A stretch of DNA of 64,000 nt, from assembly GCF_003287875.1 (NCBI RefSeq), contig NZ_QMKK01000054.1:248001-312000 (forward strand), read 5' to 3'. Below, piece by piece: positions 37,934 to 46,424 of the stretch (position 1 is the stretch's first letter; every line of letters starts with the position of its first letter). The translations under genes were made by a program, and so were the position numbers. Below the pieces are notes generated by a model, which did not search any database, had not been told where the DNA came from, and saw only the letters and a list, made by a program, of their open reading frames with translations. The DNA is from Martinezella tropici. Its GTDB lineage: Bacteria > Pseudomonadota > Alphaproteobacteria > Rhizobiales > Rhizobiaceae.

Positions 37934-39649
37934 CTACGTTCCTGTTCGAGATGGCGGTTGAAGATAGGTTTCGTAAATCCGCTCGCTCTCGCCGAAGGCC
38001 GCCACCGTCCCGTTGCGCATAATGGCAATCTTGTTGGTGACCGGCAGGATCCCCATCCGATGCGTTATGATGACGACGGTCATTCCCCTGGATTTCATGC
38101 GTTCGATTGCCCTGAACAGCATGCGTTCGCCGTCATAGTCCAGGCTCGAGTTTGGATCGTCGAGAACGACAAGGGATGGGTTTCCATAGGCGGCCCGCGC
38201 CAGTGCCAACTGCTGGCGCTGAGCTCGAAGCAGCAGGTTTCCGCCTTCGCCGATATCGGTCTCGTAGCCCTGGGGCAGCCGCATGATCGCTTCGTGCAAT
38301 CCAACCAGCTTCGCGGCATCGATCGCTTTGACGGGATCTCCTCCGTCAAGCCGGCCTATCACATCCTTGATTGCGCCGCCGAAGAGTTCGATGTCCTGGG
38401 GCAGGTATCCGACATGATGGGTTCCCCCGCAAAGGCGCAGAGCCGATATGTCGACACCACCAAGAAGAGCACATCCGCCGGTTGCCTGCACAACACCTGC
38501 CATGACGCGGCCTAGTGTCGATTTTCCCGATCCCGACGGGCCGATGAGCGCTATGCAATCGCCCGGCGCGAGGCGCAATGTGATACCGGTCAATATCTGC
38601 TTGTTGGCGAATGGCTGAATATAGCTGACGTTATCGAGAACCAGGCCATTGGGCTCTGGTTGCGGCACCGTTCGGGGATCGTGTTCCGCCGCAACGGCGA
38701 TCAGCATTCCATTCAAGCGATTGAAGGCATTCCGCGCGAAGGTGAAAGAGCGCCATGCACCTATTGCGCCCTCGATGGGTGCCAGCCCGCGCCCGAGCAG
38801 CAAGCTCGCAACGAAGATGATTCCTGGGCTGCTGTTGCTCGCGAGCACCAGCCATGTCGCCGATCCCATCATGAGGATCTGCGCGAGCGTGCGGATTGCC
38901 TTGGAGAAGCCAAGAATGATCTCCGTCCGATGCATCGCGATGTCCTGGACCCTTCTTGCCATTTCCGCATCGCGATAGACGACCAGTGCCGCGCCATACT
39001 GCATGCCCATGGCCCGGATCACCTCGATGTTTTTGAGGGCGCTCGCAAATCGCTGATAGCTCCTCGAAAGGGCAAGATTGGCTCGGGCAAGCGGCTCTTG
39101 CGTCGCCAGTTCCGTCAGGAACGCAAACAGCAGAAGCGCAACCGCGCTCAAAAGACCGATGGTCCCAAGCAGCGGATGAACAAGAAAGAGCAGGAGCAGG
39201 AAAATTGGCGCCCAGGGAACGTCGAAAAAAAGGGAACTGGCCGGTGAATCGAGGAACTGGCGTAGTGCGGCGAGGTCCCTGTAGCATTCCGTGGCGGCTC
39301 CCGCATTGGCGCGAGCGGCATATTCGAATGATGCGGTGAGCACCATCGGCCGTAACCTGTGATCCAGCCAGCTGCCGATGCGCGAAAGAGCTGCCCTACG
39401 AACGATATCCAGCGTTGATCCGACCAGCACGGCAACGGCGATGATCATCGTCAGCATCAGAAGCGTGTCGGCGCTTCGGCTCGACAGGACCCTGTCATAG
39501 ATCTGGAGTAGATAGATCGAAGGCGCCAGAAGGAAGAGATTGTAGCCGCAGCTATAGAGGAAAACCAATCCGAAGGCTCCGGCACAAGCCCGGAGCGCAA
39601 CAACGAGCTGTGTCTGTGGGCGCGATAGCTTTGCAGAAAGCGTTGCCAT
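37934..39649 (-). CDS. Type I secretion ABC permease/ATPase (PrsD-like) with altered ATPase motifs
   Basis: 571 residues from ATG 39649. The six-helix membrane domain (about 20-310) has LAPSIYLLQIYDRVLSSRSA, typical of PrtD/PrsD exporters. Walker A GPSGSGKST is intact. The ABC signature, usually LSGGQ, reads LLRAQ (about 38219-38233), and Walker B ends LDDPNSSLD with Asp in place of the catalytic Glu (about 38150-38164). Both changes weaken ATP hydrolysis in studied transporters, so the protein may be impaired or may pair with another subunit. It lies in an operon with the glycine-rich gene upstream and the fusion-protein gene downstream. Confidence 0.88.
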   Translation of the reverse strand: MATLSAKLSRPQTQLVVALRACAGAFGLVFLYSCGYNLFLLAPSIYLLQIYDRVLSSRSADTLLMLTMIIAVAVLVGSTLDIVRRAALSRIGSWLDHRLRPMVLTASFEYAARANAGAATECYRDLAALRQFLDSPASSLFFDVPWAPIFLLLLFLVHPLLGTIGLLSAVALLLFAFLTELATQEPLARANLALSRSYQRFASALKNIEVIRAMGMQYGAALVVYRDAEMARRVQDIAMHRTEIILGFSKAIRTLAQILMMGSATWLVLASNSSPGIIFVASLLLGRGLAPIEGAIGAWRSFTFARNAFNRLNGMLIAVAAEHDPRTVPQPEPNGLVLDNVSYIQPFANKQILTGITLRLAPGDCIALIGPSGSGKSTLGRVMAGVVQATGGCALLGGVDISALRLCGGTHHVGYLPQDIELFGGAIKDVIGRLDGGDPVKAIDAAKLVGLHEAIMRLPQGYETDIGEGGNLLLRAQRQQLALARAAYGNPSLVVLDDPNSSLDYDGERMLFRAIERMKSRGMTVVIITHRMGILPVTNKIAIMRNGTVAAFGESERIYETYLQPPSRTGT

Positions 39650-39753
39650 TATCAGATCTCGCTGCGCTTGATGCCGACAAGAAGAGGCTGCTGGCTGATT
39701 TTGCAACCTGTGAGGGTCGCCGACCGAAGCCGGCGACCTTCAGGATCTGAGTT

Positions 39754-40329
39754 TCAGGAGCCCAGATGGCTGAGATCGATATGACCGAAGTCGTTTACGA
39801 AATGATCGAGAGCATTGTTCACCGTCGTCGTTTCTGGATCGGTGTGAACCAACGCTGACGAGATATCTCCGCCTCGAGCGATGTTTCCGTTACCACCATT
39901 GCCGCCGACGCCTGCGAGGATGGTAGCATGCTGATCAGCCAGAAGCTGCGTATACTGGGTCCCGGTCGTCGCGGCGCTCACCGCAGCGACGTCGCCACCA
40001 CTCGAGCTTCCTTGACTGCCGTCGGAGTGAGAATCTCCCCCCGCGCCGCCGGCGCCAGTGTTCGTAACCGCCGCCAGGAAGCCGTTCTGGGCCTGAGTAA
40101 AGCCACCGCTTCCGCCACCGCCGGCGGTCCAATCGGCCGTCTGCCAAACATGATCGCCGTTGTGCAAATCGGTCGATGCTCCATCGACTGTTTGCACATT
40201 GGCGACATACGCAACCGGGTTGTAGTCGATATTCCCATGGCTGTAGCCATCACCGCCATTACCGGCATTGGCATCGCCCGCATTTGGATCATTGAGTTGA
40301 ATCGTGTCAGACATTTGTGGAATAGGCAT
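39754..40329 (-). CDS. Glycine-rich repeat protein, probable type I secretion substrate
   Basis: 191 residues with an excellent GGAGGG ribosome site before ATG 40329. There is no signal peptide, no cysteine and no transmembrane helix. The sequence is rich in Gly, Asp, Asn and Thr, with LLADQHATILAGVGGNGGNG and NGGDGYSHGNIDYNPVAYVA. The same LxxQHxTxxAGxGGNGGxGN motif recurs in the divergent protein at 40930-42015. The C-terminus (VNDFGHIDLSHLGS) is acidic and hydrophobic, as in many type I signals. It is first in the exporter operon, 104 bases before the ATPase gene. I know no named family for it. Confidence 0.72.
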   Translation of the reverse strand: MPIPQMSDTIQLNDPNAGDANAGNGGDGYSHGNIDYNPVAYVANVQTVDGASTDLHNGDHVWQTADWTAGGGGSGGFTQAQNGFLAAVTNTGAGGAGGDSHSDGSQGSSSGGDVAAVSAATTGTQYTQLLADQHATILAGVGGNGGNGNIARGGDISSALVHTDPETTTVNNALDHFVNDFGHIDLSHLGS

Positions 40330-40929
40330 TGATGTCCCTCCTTCTACTTCGTTTCGTCCGAGTTTGTTCTACGGCGTGGGTATCCAGCATCTCATCGCCA
40401 GCCAATACAACCGCAGGTAAATATTACCCGCGATTTGATCTGTGAGCTATCTAGCTAATCGGCGACGTTCCTTCGGGCGTATGGTTGGAGGTGACAGAGC
40501 GATATTCCGGGTTAGTCGTTATGGATTTGGCTCTGGGGGGCACGATCATGATGATATCTGCGATCCGGTCGAAGCGACGCCGTTCTTCAAATCAAAGGCT
40601 ATCCGGCAAAACGGCTGAATTCCGGGGGTCCGATCAGGCTGCGCTTGGCGAGGAGATCCTGTTCGAAGGTTGAAAACGAGTGTTTTCCGCCGCGAAAGAT
40701 GGCTTGTGCGACGCCGAACCTGTAAACCAGGGGGTGGATCTGGCGCTTTTAAGCGCGCATAACGGGTGCCGCATCCATGACAGCCAAATGGCTACGGAAC
40801 TAGCCGACTGGATGTAGACGAATTGCAGGCTCTGTTTTTTTCACCTTCAGATGCACAATGCCCTGAACAATTCAGGCGGCATATGCTGCTCGCTTGGAAC
40901 GTGCGGTTGATCGCGCAATGGAGACGGTA
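40330..40929. other. 600-base divergent promoter region between the two glycine-rich genes
   Basis: Holds the promoters of both genes. A 62-codon frame at 40485-40673 has no ribosome site or family resemblance and is probably not a gene. No named operator was recognised. Confidence 0.55.
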
Positions 40930-42015
40930 ATGACGGAAGTTCGTCCCTTATCGGAAGACTTGCCCAAAACAGGCACCGATCAAAACCTCGCCCCCAATTC
41001 GGCTGCGGGACATCTGGCGCTGGTGCCGACCTGGCTTCCATTGGATGTCGCTTCTGGTCCGAGCTACAATTCTGCCGGCAGCGGTGGTGACGGGATAAGC
41101 GTAGGCGTGATCGACAGCAACGCTTTGGCCGTCTTCATGCCCTCCAATGCCGCTATTGCAGGACCTCATTCGGCTGCCGACGCCTTCCAGGGCAACGATG
41201 CGCTCATCAATCAGCATCCCACCGAAATGGCTGGGATAGGCGGGAATGGCGGAAGCGGCAATGTTGCCATCGGCGGCGGGGGCGTCAGTCATGCGGGCAC
41301 CGGGGGCAATGGTCTCTTCTATGGCGGCCTCGTAAGCACCGACGTCGCACTGTTTGCCCCCGTAAATGCTGCCGTTGCGGCAGGCCCTGGCGCGGTGGCT
41401 CACGCCGATCAATCGAACAATGCCCTGTTCCTGCAGGGTGCAACCCAGATTGGTGGCGTTGGCGGCTCGGGAGGGGACCATAATGTCGCAAGCCATGATG
41501 CATCGATGAGCCCGGGAACTGCACTTACATTTACCGGCGACAATTATGCCGGCCACGGCGGCAATGGATTTTTCGTCGGCAGCATGGTCGACGTCAGCGT
41601 GGCTATTTTTTCACCGATCAACATCGCCGTGGGCGCGGCAGGCGGCTCGGCGGAGGCTCATCAGACAAACAATGCAATTTTTGATCAGGGCACCGTGCAG
41701 ATTGCAGGCATCGGTGGCGACGGCGGTGGCTTCAACATGTCGTCGGGGACGATCTTTACCGGCAGTCATGAGGGCGGCGGTGGCGGGATCGGATCGTCAA
41801 CCGGCAGCATGGTAGACGTCAATCTCGCTTATTTCCATCCTATCAACATCGCCGTTCCCGCCGGCGGGACGGCGGACGCCCAACAGATCGATCATGTTCT
41901 CTATGATCAGCATGCGCTTCAGCTGGCCGGCATCGGTGGCCACGGCGGGGGCGGCAACCTCACGGACGCCCACTCGGCTCTCGTGGACGACATTCTGAGC
42001 TTCATCCATACCTAG
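40930..42015 (+). CDS. Glycine-rich protein with four ~58-residue repeats, probable type I secretion substrate
   Basis: 361 residues from ATG 40930, preferred over TTG 40894 and ATG 40918 because GGAG lies seven bases upstream. Four modules (about 41087-41250, 41303-41486, 41559-41737, 41785-41957) each read roughly GxGxxxGxxVDVxVAxFxPIN, then a small-residue stretch, an AxQxxNAIxDQ segment and an AGIGGxGGxGN end. There is no signal peptide and no cysteine. The end ALVDDILSFIHT resembles a short type I C-terminus. It shares motifs with the 191-residue protein across the divergent promoter, so both are likely cargo of the neighbouring exporter (inference). The regular repeat may form a beta-helix. 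Confidence 0.72.
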   Translation: MTEVRPLSEDLPKTGTDQNLAPNSAAGHLALVPTWLPLDVASGPSYNSAGSGGDGISVGVIDSNALAVFMPSNAAIAGPHSAADAFQGNDALINQHPTEMAGIGGNGGSGNVAIGGGGVSHAGTGGNGLFYGGLVSTDVALFAPVNAAVAAGPGAVAHADQSNNALFLQGATQIGGVGGSGGDHNVASHDASMSPGTALTFTGDNYAGHGGNGFFVGSMVDVSVAIFSPINIAVGAAGGSAEAHQTNNAIFDQGTVQIAGIGGDGGGFNMSSGTIFTGSHEGGGGGIGSSTGSMVDVNLAYFHPINIAVPAGGTADAQQIDHVLYDQHALQLAGIGGHGGGGNLTDAHSALVDDILSFIHT

Positions 42016-42592
42016 CGGATAGAATCCCATTTGCATTGCGCGAGCTCAACTGCGCAAAATCCGTTCTTCCTGCCATTTTTCCAGCCGCATGCCGGATCGT
42101 CTCGGGCGCTCGGGCTTTCGCCTCGTGGGCCGACATGCCGCGGAACACATTTCACTGAGGTACCAACAATCGACCATGCCTTGTCCGCATTGGTCGTCGA
42201 TTGCTGCTGCCTTGAGTTGAGATGCGGGATCAAGTGCAAGTTGATCGATAGCTTCTTCTATCCAACGACATTTCCTGTATGCACGTGTAACAGATCGATT
42301 GTCTTTTCAGTGTGTTTGAAAGCTCTATTGACCTTCTTGTGGCACGCGAATTCCGCGAAAGCATGTATTTTCTACAGCGACAGGTCGATTCTGCATGTCC
42401 TCATAAATAGGTGTTTCAACATGTTTTACAGGCTCTGGTTGTCACTCGCCAGAGTCTCTGAGACTATGAGAATTCTCATGAGAGATAAGACTATTGATAT
42501 CGAGAATACCTCTTTTTTCTGTCATGACATGAAGTGAGTGCAGCAATAATGTGTGTTCCTGTTGGTCTGCAAATATTCCGGGGAGCACGCAG
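42016..42592. other. 577-base intergenic region, AT-rich right half
   Basis: A 168-codon frame at 42031-42537 has atypical composition, phenylalanine- and cysteine-rich content and no ribosome site, so I do not call a gene. From about 42230 the DNA is markedly AT-rich and probably holds the promoter of the LuxR-type regulator. Confidence 0.5.
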
Positions 42593-43330
42593 GTGTCCAA
42601 CAGTACTAAAACTAGGCGCCAGATGCGGCGCAGTGCACCAACTATTGTCGTAATTCAGCATTCCACACTGGCGCGAACGACTGTGGTCAAGCTTCTTGAG
42701 CATGAATTCGCCGGTTGGAATTTTATCGATATGATCTCCACCGAGAGTCTCGATAGAGCCCTTGGAGCGGAGGTGCGTCTGATTGCACTCGATCTGGCCG
42801 GCAGAGGTGTTGAGAGCACAAGCCTGCGTGACGATCTCGCGGCAATTGCTGCACGTTTTCCTGAGGCTCCTGTCACCTTGCTCTTGGGCACAGATGACGT
42901 CAGCATAGTCCGTCAGGCACTCGAGATGGGCATTCGCGGCTTTTTCTCGACGTCACTTCCCATTGATATCGCCCTTGCCGGCCTCCGTCTCGTTCTGGCG
43001 GGAGGAACATTCTGCCCACAGCTATTGGGAGCTGTTGCAAACGGCTCAAACGAGCATATTCCGGTCAGAAACGAGGCCGAAAAAAGCTTGGATGATAGGA
43101 CGCAATATTTGGCGATCGCCGATTTCACTCCCCGGGAGGCGGATGTCCTCGCGGAGCTGCAATGCGGCTGCTCAAATAAGGTCATTGCAGGAAAACTCAA
43201 TTTGTCGGGGCATACCGTGAAGATGCATCTGCAACATATCATGCGTAAGTTGCAGGCGCAGAACCGCACCGAAGTGGTTGCCCGCTTGGTTCAAAGAGCC
43301 GCCAGCGGGCCAGACGCCTCGCCGAGTTAG
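42593..43330 (+). CDS. LuxR-type response regulator with a degenerate receiver
   Basis: 245 residues if translation starts at GTG 42593, which has GGGGAG eight bases upstream; ATG 42551 and ATG 42623 are alternatives. The N-terminal 130 residues follow a CheY fold, but the first-strand acidic pair is replaced (VVIQHST) and the conserved Lys is missing (GFFSTSLP), so phosphorylation-dependent switching is doubtful. The Asp in IALDLAG remains. The C-terminus is a clear LuxR helix-turn-helix: FTPREADVLAELQCGCSNKV and SGHTVKMHLQHIMRKL. It lies downstream of the larger glycine-rich gene, so it may regulate that locus. Confidence 0.78.
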   Translation: MSNSTKTRRQMRRSAPTIVVIQHSTLARTTVVKLLEHEFAGWNFIDMISTESLDRALGAEVRLIALDLAGRGVESTSLRDDLAAIAARFPEAPVTLLLGTDDVSIVRQALEMGIRGFFSTSLPIDIALAGLRLVLAGGTFCPQLLGAVANGSNEHIPVRNEAEKSLDDRTQYLAIADFTPREADVLAELQCGCSNKVIAGKLNLSGHTVKMHLQHIMRKLQAQNRTEVVARLVQRAASGPDASPS

Positions 43331-43387
43331 GCGAAGGTGGCAGAACTTTTTGGGATCGCTTTTGTGGCCTCATCCGCATGGGAGACG

Positions 43388-43504
43388 AGACGACGCGGGG
43401 ATCCGGCCTTTGCCGTCGTCAAGGCCATGGCCGAGGCGCATGGCGGCCACGCCACGGTCGACAGCCGCAAGGGCGGAGGCACGACGATCGTTCTCCCGAT
43501 CCCG
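43388..43504 (+). pseudogene. C-terminal remnant of a sensor histidine kinase
   Basis: Encodes VVKAMAEAHGGHATVDSRKG and GGTTIVLPIP, the G2 box and final strand of the HATPase_c domain. No dimerisation domain, N box or sensor part remains, and the frame begins just after the LuxR gene stop. It is a leftover of a lost kinase, perhaps once the partner of the regulator upstream. Confidence 0.65.
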
Positions 43505-43557
43505 CATTGTTGCAGGTTCACGATCGAAGGTCGCCGTCCTTGGAAGAGGGATGCAGC

Positions 43558-43582
43558 GGAACGAAAAGCCCGCAGCGCTGTT
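43558..43582 (+). promoter_or_regulatory. EcfG/RpoE2-type promoter before the mgtC-like gene
   Basis: GGAAC at 43558-43562 and TGTT at 43579-43582 with a 16-base spacer. The start codon at 43627 lies 44 bases beyond the -10 element. Confidence 0.75.
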
Positions 43583-43626
43583 CTCAATGAAGAATTGTCC
43601 CAAGAGGCCTTCTGTCGGAGAATAAC

Positions 43627-44355
43627 GTGCCGAATCTGATGGATGATATGCCCCTCGATCCGAACTGGCTCGATATCGTCGTTCGGCTCGCATTGGTGAC
43701 GGCAGCGGGTGCCTTGGTCGGCATAAACCGGGAGGCTGGTGGCCATGCGGCGGGATTCCGTACGACGATTCTGGTGGGCTTGGCAGCTTGCCTCACAATG
43801 ATCCAGGCCAATCTTCTGCTGTCGACACTGGGCAAGACACCGCAGTCATTCGCCTCGATGGACGTGCTGCGCTTTCCCCTCGGCGTACTGACCGGGGTCG
43901 GTTTTATCGGCGGCGGCGCCATCCTCAAGCGCGGGGATCTGGTGACCGGCGTGACGACGGCGGCGACCCTTTGGATCATGACCGCGATCGGCCTGTGTAT
44001 CGGCGGCGGACAATTGATCGTCGGTTCGGCCGGCGCGGTCATCGCCTTTATCGTGCTGTCGCCCTTTAAACGGTTCGACAAGCTGATACCGCGCCGGCAG
44101 AAGGCGCGGTTCGTGATCGAGCTCCCGCGGGATGCCGGCGTTACGGTCGCCGGCATGCAAACGGCGCTGGAGCCGCGCGGATATGCCTTCGCCTTTCTCG
44201 CCGAGACGATGGGACCGACGGAGGCGACCGCGCATATTTCCTACGAGGTGCGATGGAGGCAGGCGGGCTTGGATGCCGGCGGCGCGCAACTGCTTGCGTC
44301 TCTCCGGGAGTATCACAAGATCGTATCCTTCGAGATGCTCACGACGGGCACATGA
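43627..44355 (+). CDS. MgtC/SapB-family inner-membrane protein
   Basis: 242 residues from GTG 43627; ATG 43639 or 43648 would also serve. About five transmembrane helices span residues 15-145, with the family motifs GALVGINREAGGHAAGFRTT and LTGVGFIGGGAILK. A C-terminal cytoplasmic ACT-like domain (about 155-242) follows. MgtC proteins help cells survive low magnesium, acid or membrane-potential stress. It is preceded by an EcfG-type promoter, which fits the stress role. Confidence 0.88.
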   Translation: MPNLMDDMPLDPNWLDIVVRLALVTAAGALVGINREAGGHAAGFRTTILVGLAACLTMIQANLLLSTLGKTPQSFASMDVLRFPLGVLTGVGFIGGGAILKRGDLVTGVTTAATLWIMTAIGLCIGGGQLIVGSAGAVIAFIVLSPFKRFDKLIPRRQKARFVIELPRDAGVTVAGMQTALEPRGYAFAFLAETMGPTEATAHISYEVRWRQAGLDAGGAQLLASLREYHKIVSFEMLTTGT

Positions 44356-44372
44356 CCATCGGCGATCAAGAC

Positions 44373-44397
44373 GGAACATTCGCAGGCGACAAATGTT
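44373..44397 (+). promoter_or_regulatory. EcfG/RpoE2-type promoter before the BON-domain gene
   Basis: GGAAC at 44373-44377 and TGTT at 44394-44397, 16-base spacer, 26 bases before ATG 44424. Confidence 0.75.
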
Positions 44398-44423
44398 TTT
44401 CCCTATCAACACGGGAGAAAACA

Positions 44424-44972
44424 ATGACCGAGATCAAGAATACAAAGACGGCAAGGGATCCTCCGGATCGCGCCGATATTCGCACCCTGCAAGCGCTCGA
44501 CCAGGCGGCCGGCGGCTCAGGAGATGTCACGCAGGCTGCCGCAGCAGGAGCATCGGCGCAGGATATTCCGCCGCAACCGGGTACGGACGATGCTCGCTGC
44601 GAGGATTCGGCCGAATGCGATCGGCGTCGCAAACAGGAGGTGGATGAGGTTTTCTTCAGGATCTCCGAGGTGCAGTCCGGCCTTCAATCGCAGCAGCTTG
44701 ATGATTTGGCGCCGGCGGCTGAGGAGGGTGCATCTTCAGCGTGGAAACAAGAAAGGGCCGATGCCGAAATTCGCGCGGAAATCGAAAGCAGGCTGAAAGC
44801 GGATGGGCTGCTCGATACCGCGGGCATTTTCGTCACCGTAAGCCGCGGACGAGTGATCATCGAAGGATCCGTCGAAAATCACGAAGCCAAGCAGCGCGCG
44901 GAAGCGATCTCCCGACAGGCGGGCGGCATCGTCGGGCACGACAGCAATCTTGCTATCAGCAAGACGCGATAG
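44424..44972 (+). CDS. BON-domain protein
   Basis: 182 residues from ATG 44424, with GGGAG upstream. Residues 1-110 are low-complexity, Ala/Gln/Asp-rich, with a cluster ARCEDSAECDRRRKQEVDEV. The C-terminal 65 residues form a BON domain: AEIRAEIESRLKADGLLDTA, then VSRGRVIIEGSVENHEAKQR and a final strand. BON domains bind phospholipid membranes or osmotic-stress targets (as in OsmY). There is no signal peptide, so it is probably cytoplasmic. It is followed by a small membrane protein gene 14 bases on. Confidence 0.8.
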   Translation: MTEIKNTKTARDPPDRADIRTLQALDQAAGGSGDVTQAAAAGASAQDIPPQPGTDDARCEDSAECDRRRKQEVDEVFFRISEVQSGLQSQQLDDLAPAAEEGASSAWKQERADAEIRAEIESRLKADGLLDTAGIFVTVSRGRVIIEGSVENHEAKQRAEAISRQAGGIVGHDSNLAISKTR

Positions 44973-44986
44973 ATGGACACGCCGAG

Positions 44987-45130
44987 ATGCGCATGTTGTT
45001 GCTCGTGGTCTTTGGTCTGATGATCGCATCGGTACTGGCCATTCTCGTCATCAAGCCATTTACCGCCGGCGACAGCCGGGACACAACGGTGACCAATGGG
45101 CCAATCGAGCAGCCGGAACCGAAGCCGTAA
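44987..45130 (+). CDS. Small single-pass membrane protein (47 residues)
   Basis: ATG 44987 begins MRMLLLVVFGLMIASVLAIL, a transmembrane helix, followed by a polar Thr/Pro-rich tail ending EQPEPKP. It lies 14 bases after the BON gene and is probably in its transcript. No named family was recognised. Confidence 0.6.
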   Translation: MRMLLLVVFGLMIASVLAILVIKPFTAGDSRDTTVTNGPIEQPEPKP

Positions 45131-45152
45131 GGCATCCTCATTTGCTGGGTCC

Positions 45153-45593
45153 TTATTTGCTGGGCTGTTGACTGTTTTGCTGCCCATTTTTCGGATCACC
45201 CGGCTTGATGATGGGAGTATTGCCGACCTTTGGTGCAGGCTTTTCCATTTGACTATCGCCGACGGATGGCGGCTTGAGAACGCCGCCGCAGTCCGCCAAC
45301 GTCCGACTTGGATCGCTGTCCGGTGCCGGAGTTGCCTGGCCGTCGCCTGGCTGCTGGTTTTCCGTCTGTCGATTGGTGTCCATAGCCTTGCACCGGTCGT
45401 CGTTCGGCGTCTGTTGTGCGAATGCGAAGGTCGAGGAAATAGCGACCGCTATCACCGCCAGCAGAATGCCGCGGCATCTCGGCAAGGTCCAGCCATTCAA
45501 ATGGCGCGGCCAATCGAAGCTGCGTTGCAACGATTGTGCCGAAGTCGATGATGCAGCCGTCGACGACATTGCGTTGGTGATATTCTTTGTCAT
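45153..45593 (-). CDS. Small secreted Pro/Gln-rich protein with two cysteines
   Basis: Up to 146 residues. A hydrophobic signal, GILLAVIAVAISSTFAFA, ends about residue 59, so the true start may be later than ATG 45593. The mature part is Gln/Pro/Asp-rich with DDRCKAMDTN and TLADCGGVLKPP, which could form one disulfide. It shares style and the DxCxAM motif with the secreted protein at 53267-53584. A perfect EcfG-type promoter lies about 255 bases upstream on the same strand. Function unknown. Confidence 0.6.
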   Translation of the reverse strand: MTKNITNAMSSTAASSTSAQSLQRSFDWPRHLNGWTLPRCRGILLAVIAVAISSTFAFAQQTPNDDRCKAMDTNRQTENQQPGDGQATPAPDSDPSRTLADCGGVLKPPSVGDSQMEKPAPKVGNTPIIKPGDPKNGQQNSQQPSK

Positions 45594-45847
45594 TGTTCAC
45601 CTCGATGACGGTATGAAGTTCTCGTGGCGAAAAACGTTTCCGATTGGGGTCGTTGTCCGCTGCGATCGGAACCAGTCGGCTTGAGAGATCCATCAGTCTT
45701 CGGCATCCCAGATGCCGGGAAGGCTGCGGATCGGATGGGTGGGAAGCTCGCCTGCCATTTCGTTGGCTATGGAGAGAAAGCGGAAAAATCTCCATATTCT
45801 TCAGCACCATCGTGTCCGCTTGGCACGATCTGCAGCCTCACAGGGCT

Positions 45848-45872
45848 AACGTCCGGCTATGCGCATTGTTCC
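45848..45872 (-). promoter_or_regulatory. EcfG/RpoE2-type promoter, perfect consensus
   Basis: On the minus strand GGAAC (45872-45868) and CGTT (45851-45848) are separated by 16 bases. The next supported gene downstream is the small secreted protein starting at 45593. Confidence 0.7.
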
Positions 45873-45905
45873 GGCCGACGCCGACGGGATGCGGCGTCGC
45901 GCGAT

Positions 45906-45930
45906 GGAACCATCTCGCAGCGCTGAGGTT
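45906..45930 (+). promoter_or_regulatory. EcfG/RpoE2-type promoter before a small membrane protein gene
   Basis: GGAAC at 45906-45910 and GGTT at 45927-45930, 16-base spacer, 37 bases before ATG 45968. Confidence 0.75.
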
Positions 45931-45967
45931 AGGCCGCTATGGCATTTGCAACTTACGGAGGCCTGCA

Positions 45968-46306
45968 ATGGCACCCCAGGAACCCAAAAAGCCGCTTTCT
46001 GCGACCGAGGCTCGTCAGGGCGTGCGCGGCGTGCATCTTTTCGCCGTGTTGGTCACGGGGCTGGTTTTGGCCGCAATCGTGTGGGCCGGCGTCGAACTAT
46101 GGGGCCGTTACATCGAGCCGAATAAATCGGAAAACCCGGCGCCGCCCATAAGCTCCTCCGGCGGACAGCCGCAGGGCGGCACGATCGACAATACTCCGCC
46201 CGCCGGACAAGCTGCCCAGCCCGCACCGACCGACCGGTCGGAAAACAATCAGCAGGGCACCAAGAGCACGCCGGCCCAGCCAAACCGAGACGGAACTCAG
46301 AATTAG
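45968..46306 (+). CDS. Small single-pass membrane protein with Pro/Gln-rich tail (112 residues)
   Basis: ATG 45968 has GGAGG seven bases upstream. Residues 1-25 are polar, residues about 26-46 form a transmembrane helix (LFAVLVTGLVLAAIVWAGVE), and the rest is a Pro/Gln/Asn-rich, probably periplasmic, disordered tail. No known domain. It is under an EcfG-type promoter. Confidence 0.7.
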   Translation: MAPQEPKKPLSATEARQGVRGVHLFAVLVTGLVLAAIVWAGVELWGRYIEPNKSENPAPPISSSGGQPQGGTIDNTPPAGQAAQPAPTDRSENNQQGTKSTPAQPNRDGTQN

Positions 46307-46424
46307 GAAGAAACGTACGGCGAAGCCATGATTGCGCTCCGTAGCAGGCCGTTCGCCCACCAAAATTCGGCCGGGCTATGTACGCCCGGGAATTGTCTCT
46401 GCGAGAATTTCCTGCGTATTGACA

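Larger units (their letters stand above)
45594..45967. other. 374-base divergent region with two stress promoters
   Basis: Contains one EcfG-type promoter on each strand (45848-45872 minus, 45906-45930 plus). The stretch from 45594 to about 45840 would be a long leader for the minus-strand gene. A 185-codon minus frame beginning at ATG 45810 overlaps that gene in another frame and is probably a shadow. Confidence 0.55.

Noticed and set aside
42031..42537. 168-codon frame after the larger glycine-rich gene
   Set aside because: Odd composition, no ribosome site and no family; the region is an AT-rich promoter area.
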